From: Helicobacteraceae bacterium
GTDB lineage: Bacteria > Campylobacterota > Campylobacteria > Campylobacterales > Sulfurimonadaceae
Reading direction: 5' to 3'
Length of the DNA stretch: 5,883 nucleotides
Assembly: GCA_015488075.1 (NCBI GenBank)
Contig: WFOM01000126.1
Span: 1-5,883 of the forward strand
Shown: positions 5,397-5,883 of the stretch, in pieces
Position numbering within the stretch: position 1 is the stretch's first letter
Layout: each line of letters begins with the position of its first letter
Translations under genes and position numbers: made by a program
Notes under the pieces: model-generated
Databases searched by the model: none
The model's input: only the letters and a program-made list of their open reading frames with translations
Told to the model about the DNA's origin: nothing

Positions 5397-5883
5397 TTAT
5401 CTGACATATATAAAAGCTGTCGCAACAGGGAAAAAAGGGAACAAAGACCTTAGTAAAGATGAAGCAAAAGAGATAATATCACTTATACTAAAACAAAAAA
5501 TCCCCACAGAGGCAACAGTGGCTTTTTTGGTTGGGTGGAGGCTAAAACCTGAAACAACAGATGAATTTACGGGAGCACTTGAAGCATTTGATACTTTCAT
5601 CAAAAAAACAAACATTCAAAACTCTTTGGAACTTGGCTACCCTTTTGACGGCAAGATCAAAACACCTTATCTTTTACCTCTTATAGATACTCTTTTAAAA
5701 AATACAGATTTAAATCTTGTTGTTTCTTCAGATGACAAAGTTCCTGCAAAAAACGGTATAACTTTAAAAGAGATCCAACATGAAATTCCATTTAAACATA
5801 TAAAATATTTTGACAGAAAAGAGATTTTTAAAAAGCTTCACACTCTAACAACTCTTAGAAACAACATAGGTATAAGAACAGGA
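5389..5883 (+). CDS. TrpD2/YbiB-like glycosyltransferase-3 family protein, N-terminal part
   Basis: The ATG at 5389 overlaps the end of lptG (ATGAGTGA), with AAGAGGAA ending 3 nt upstream. The frame stays open for 165 residues to the right edge. Residues 3-72 have the helical N-terminal domain of anthranilate and nucleoside phosphoribosyltransferases (LSKDEAKEIISLILKQKIPT, then VAFLVGWRLKPETTDE). The phosphoribosyl domain then begins, but where TrpD has its glycine-rich GTGGD phosphate loop this protein has YPFDGKIKTPYLLPL (84-98), resembling the YNGARKQ-x-LTPLL stretch of E. coli YbiB (TrpD2). LRNNIGIRT (156-164) matches the family's conserved helix. E. coli YbiB lacks anthranilate phosphoribosyltransferase activity and binds nucleic acid, and I expect the same divergence from tryptophan synthesis here. 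The absence of neighbouring trp genes agrees. Only about half the protein is visible, so the catalytic status is unresolved. Confidence 0.75.
   Translation, partial: MSDYLTYIKAVATGKKGNKDLSKDEAKEIISLILKQKIPTEATVAFLVGWRLKPETTDEFTGALEAFDTFIKKTNIQNSLELGYPFDGKIKTPYLLPLIDTLLKNTDLNLVVSSDDKVPAKNGITLKEIQHEIPFKHIKYFDRKEIFKKLHTLTTLRNNIGIRTG

Overview
The window looks like chromosomal sequence from a Campylobacterota (Epsilonproteobacteria) bacterium. The evidence is an AT-rich, Lys/Ile-rich gene set, TATAAT -10 boxes without a clear -35, a hemB-argF neighbourhood and an rplY-pth-lptG gene order that I recall from Campylobacter and Helicobacter, and a multihaem cytochrome c of the kind common in free-living sulfur- or nitrogen-respiring members. 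A genus cannot be fixed from this sequence alone.

Left part, plus strand (1-2446): the 3' end of hemB (porphobilinogen synthase), then argF (ornithine carbamoyltransferase, TTG start), then a secreted five-haem cytochrome c of unknown role. The gaps are 41 and 21 nt and no terminator is visible between the genes, so they may be cotranscribed. A 9-bp hairpin (2423-2446) closes this unit. It is shared with the convergent ribosomal operon, and both stop codons lie inside its stem.

Middle, minus strand (2443-3139): rpmI (L35) followed by rplT (L20), read leftward from a TATAAT promoter. The rpmI leader holds a small hairpin. The 94-nt rpmI-rplT spacer holds two tandem look-alike inverted repeats whose arms can swap partners, a candidate autoregulatory RNA. 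infC is not next to these genes here.

Right part, plus strand (3173-5883): a divergent promoter, interleaved with the rpmI promoter, drives rplY (L25, long CTC type), pth (peptidyl-tRNA hydrolase, TAATG overlap), lptG (LPS export permease) and the 5' part of a TrpD2/YbiB-like glycosyltransferase-3 family protein that overlaps lptG by 8 nt and runs off the window. pth carries a perfect 10-bp hairpin in its first codons, which reads as a canonical terminator on the antisense strand. A TATAAT box sits just before the lptG ATG, where it would give a leaderless mRNA.

Most of the window is housekeeping. The parts least explained by known families are the pentahaem cytochrome, the intragenic pth hairpin, the rpmI-rplT spacer structure and the lptG start. 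I see no tRNA, rRNA, CRISPR array, insertion sequence or phage gene, and no gene-free stretch longer than 300 bases.
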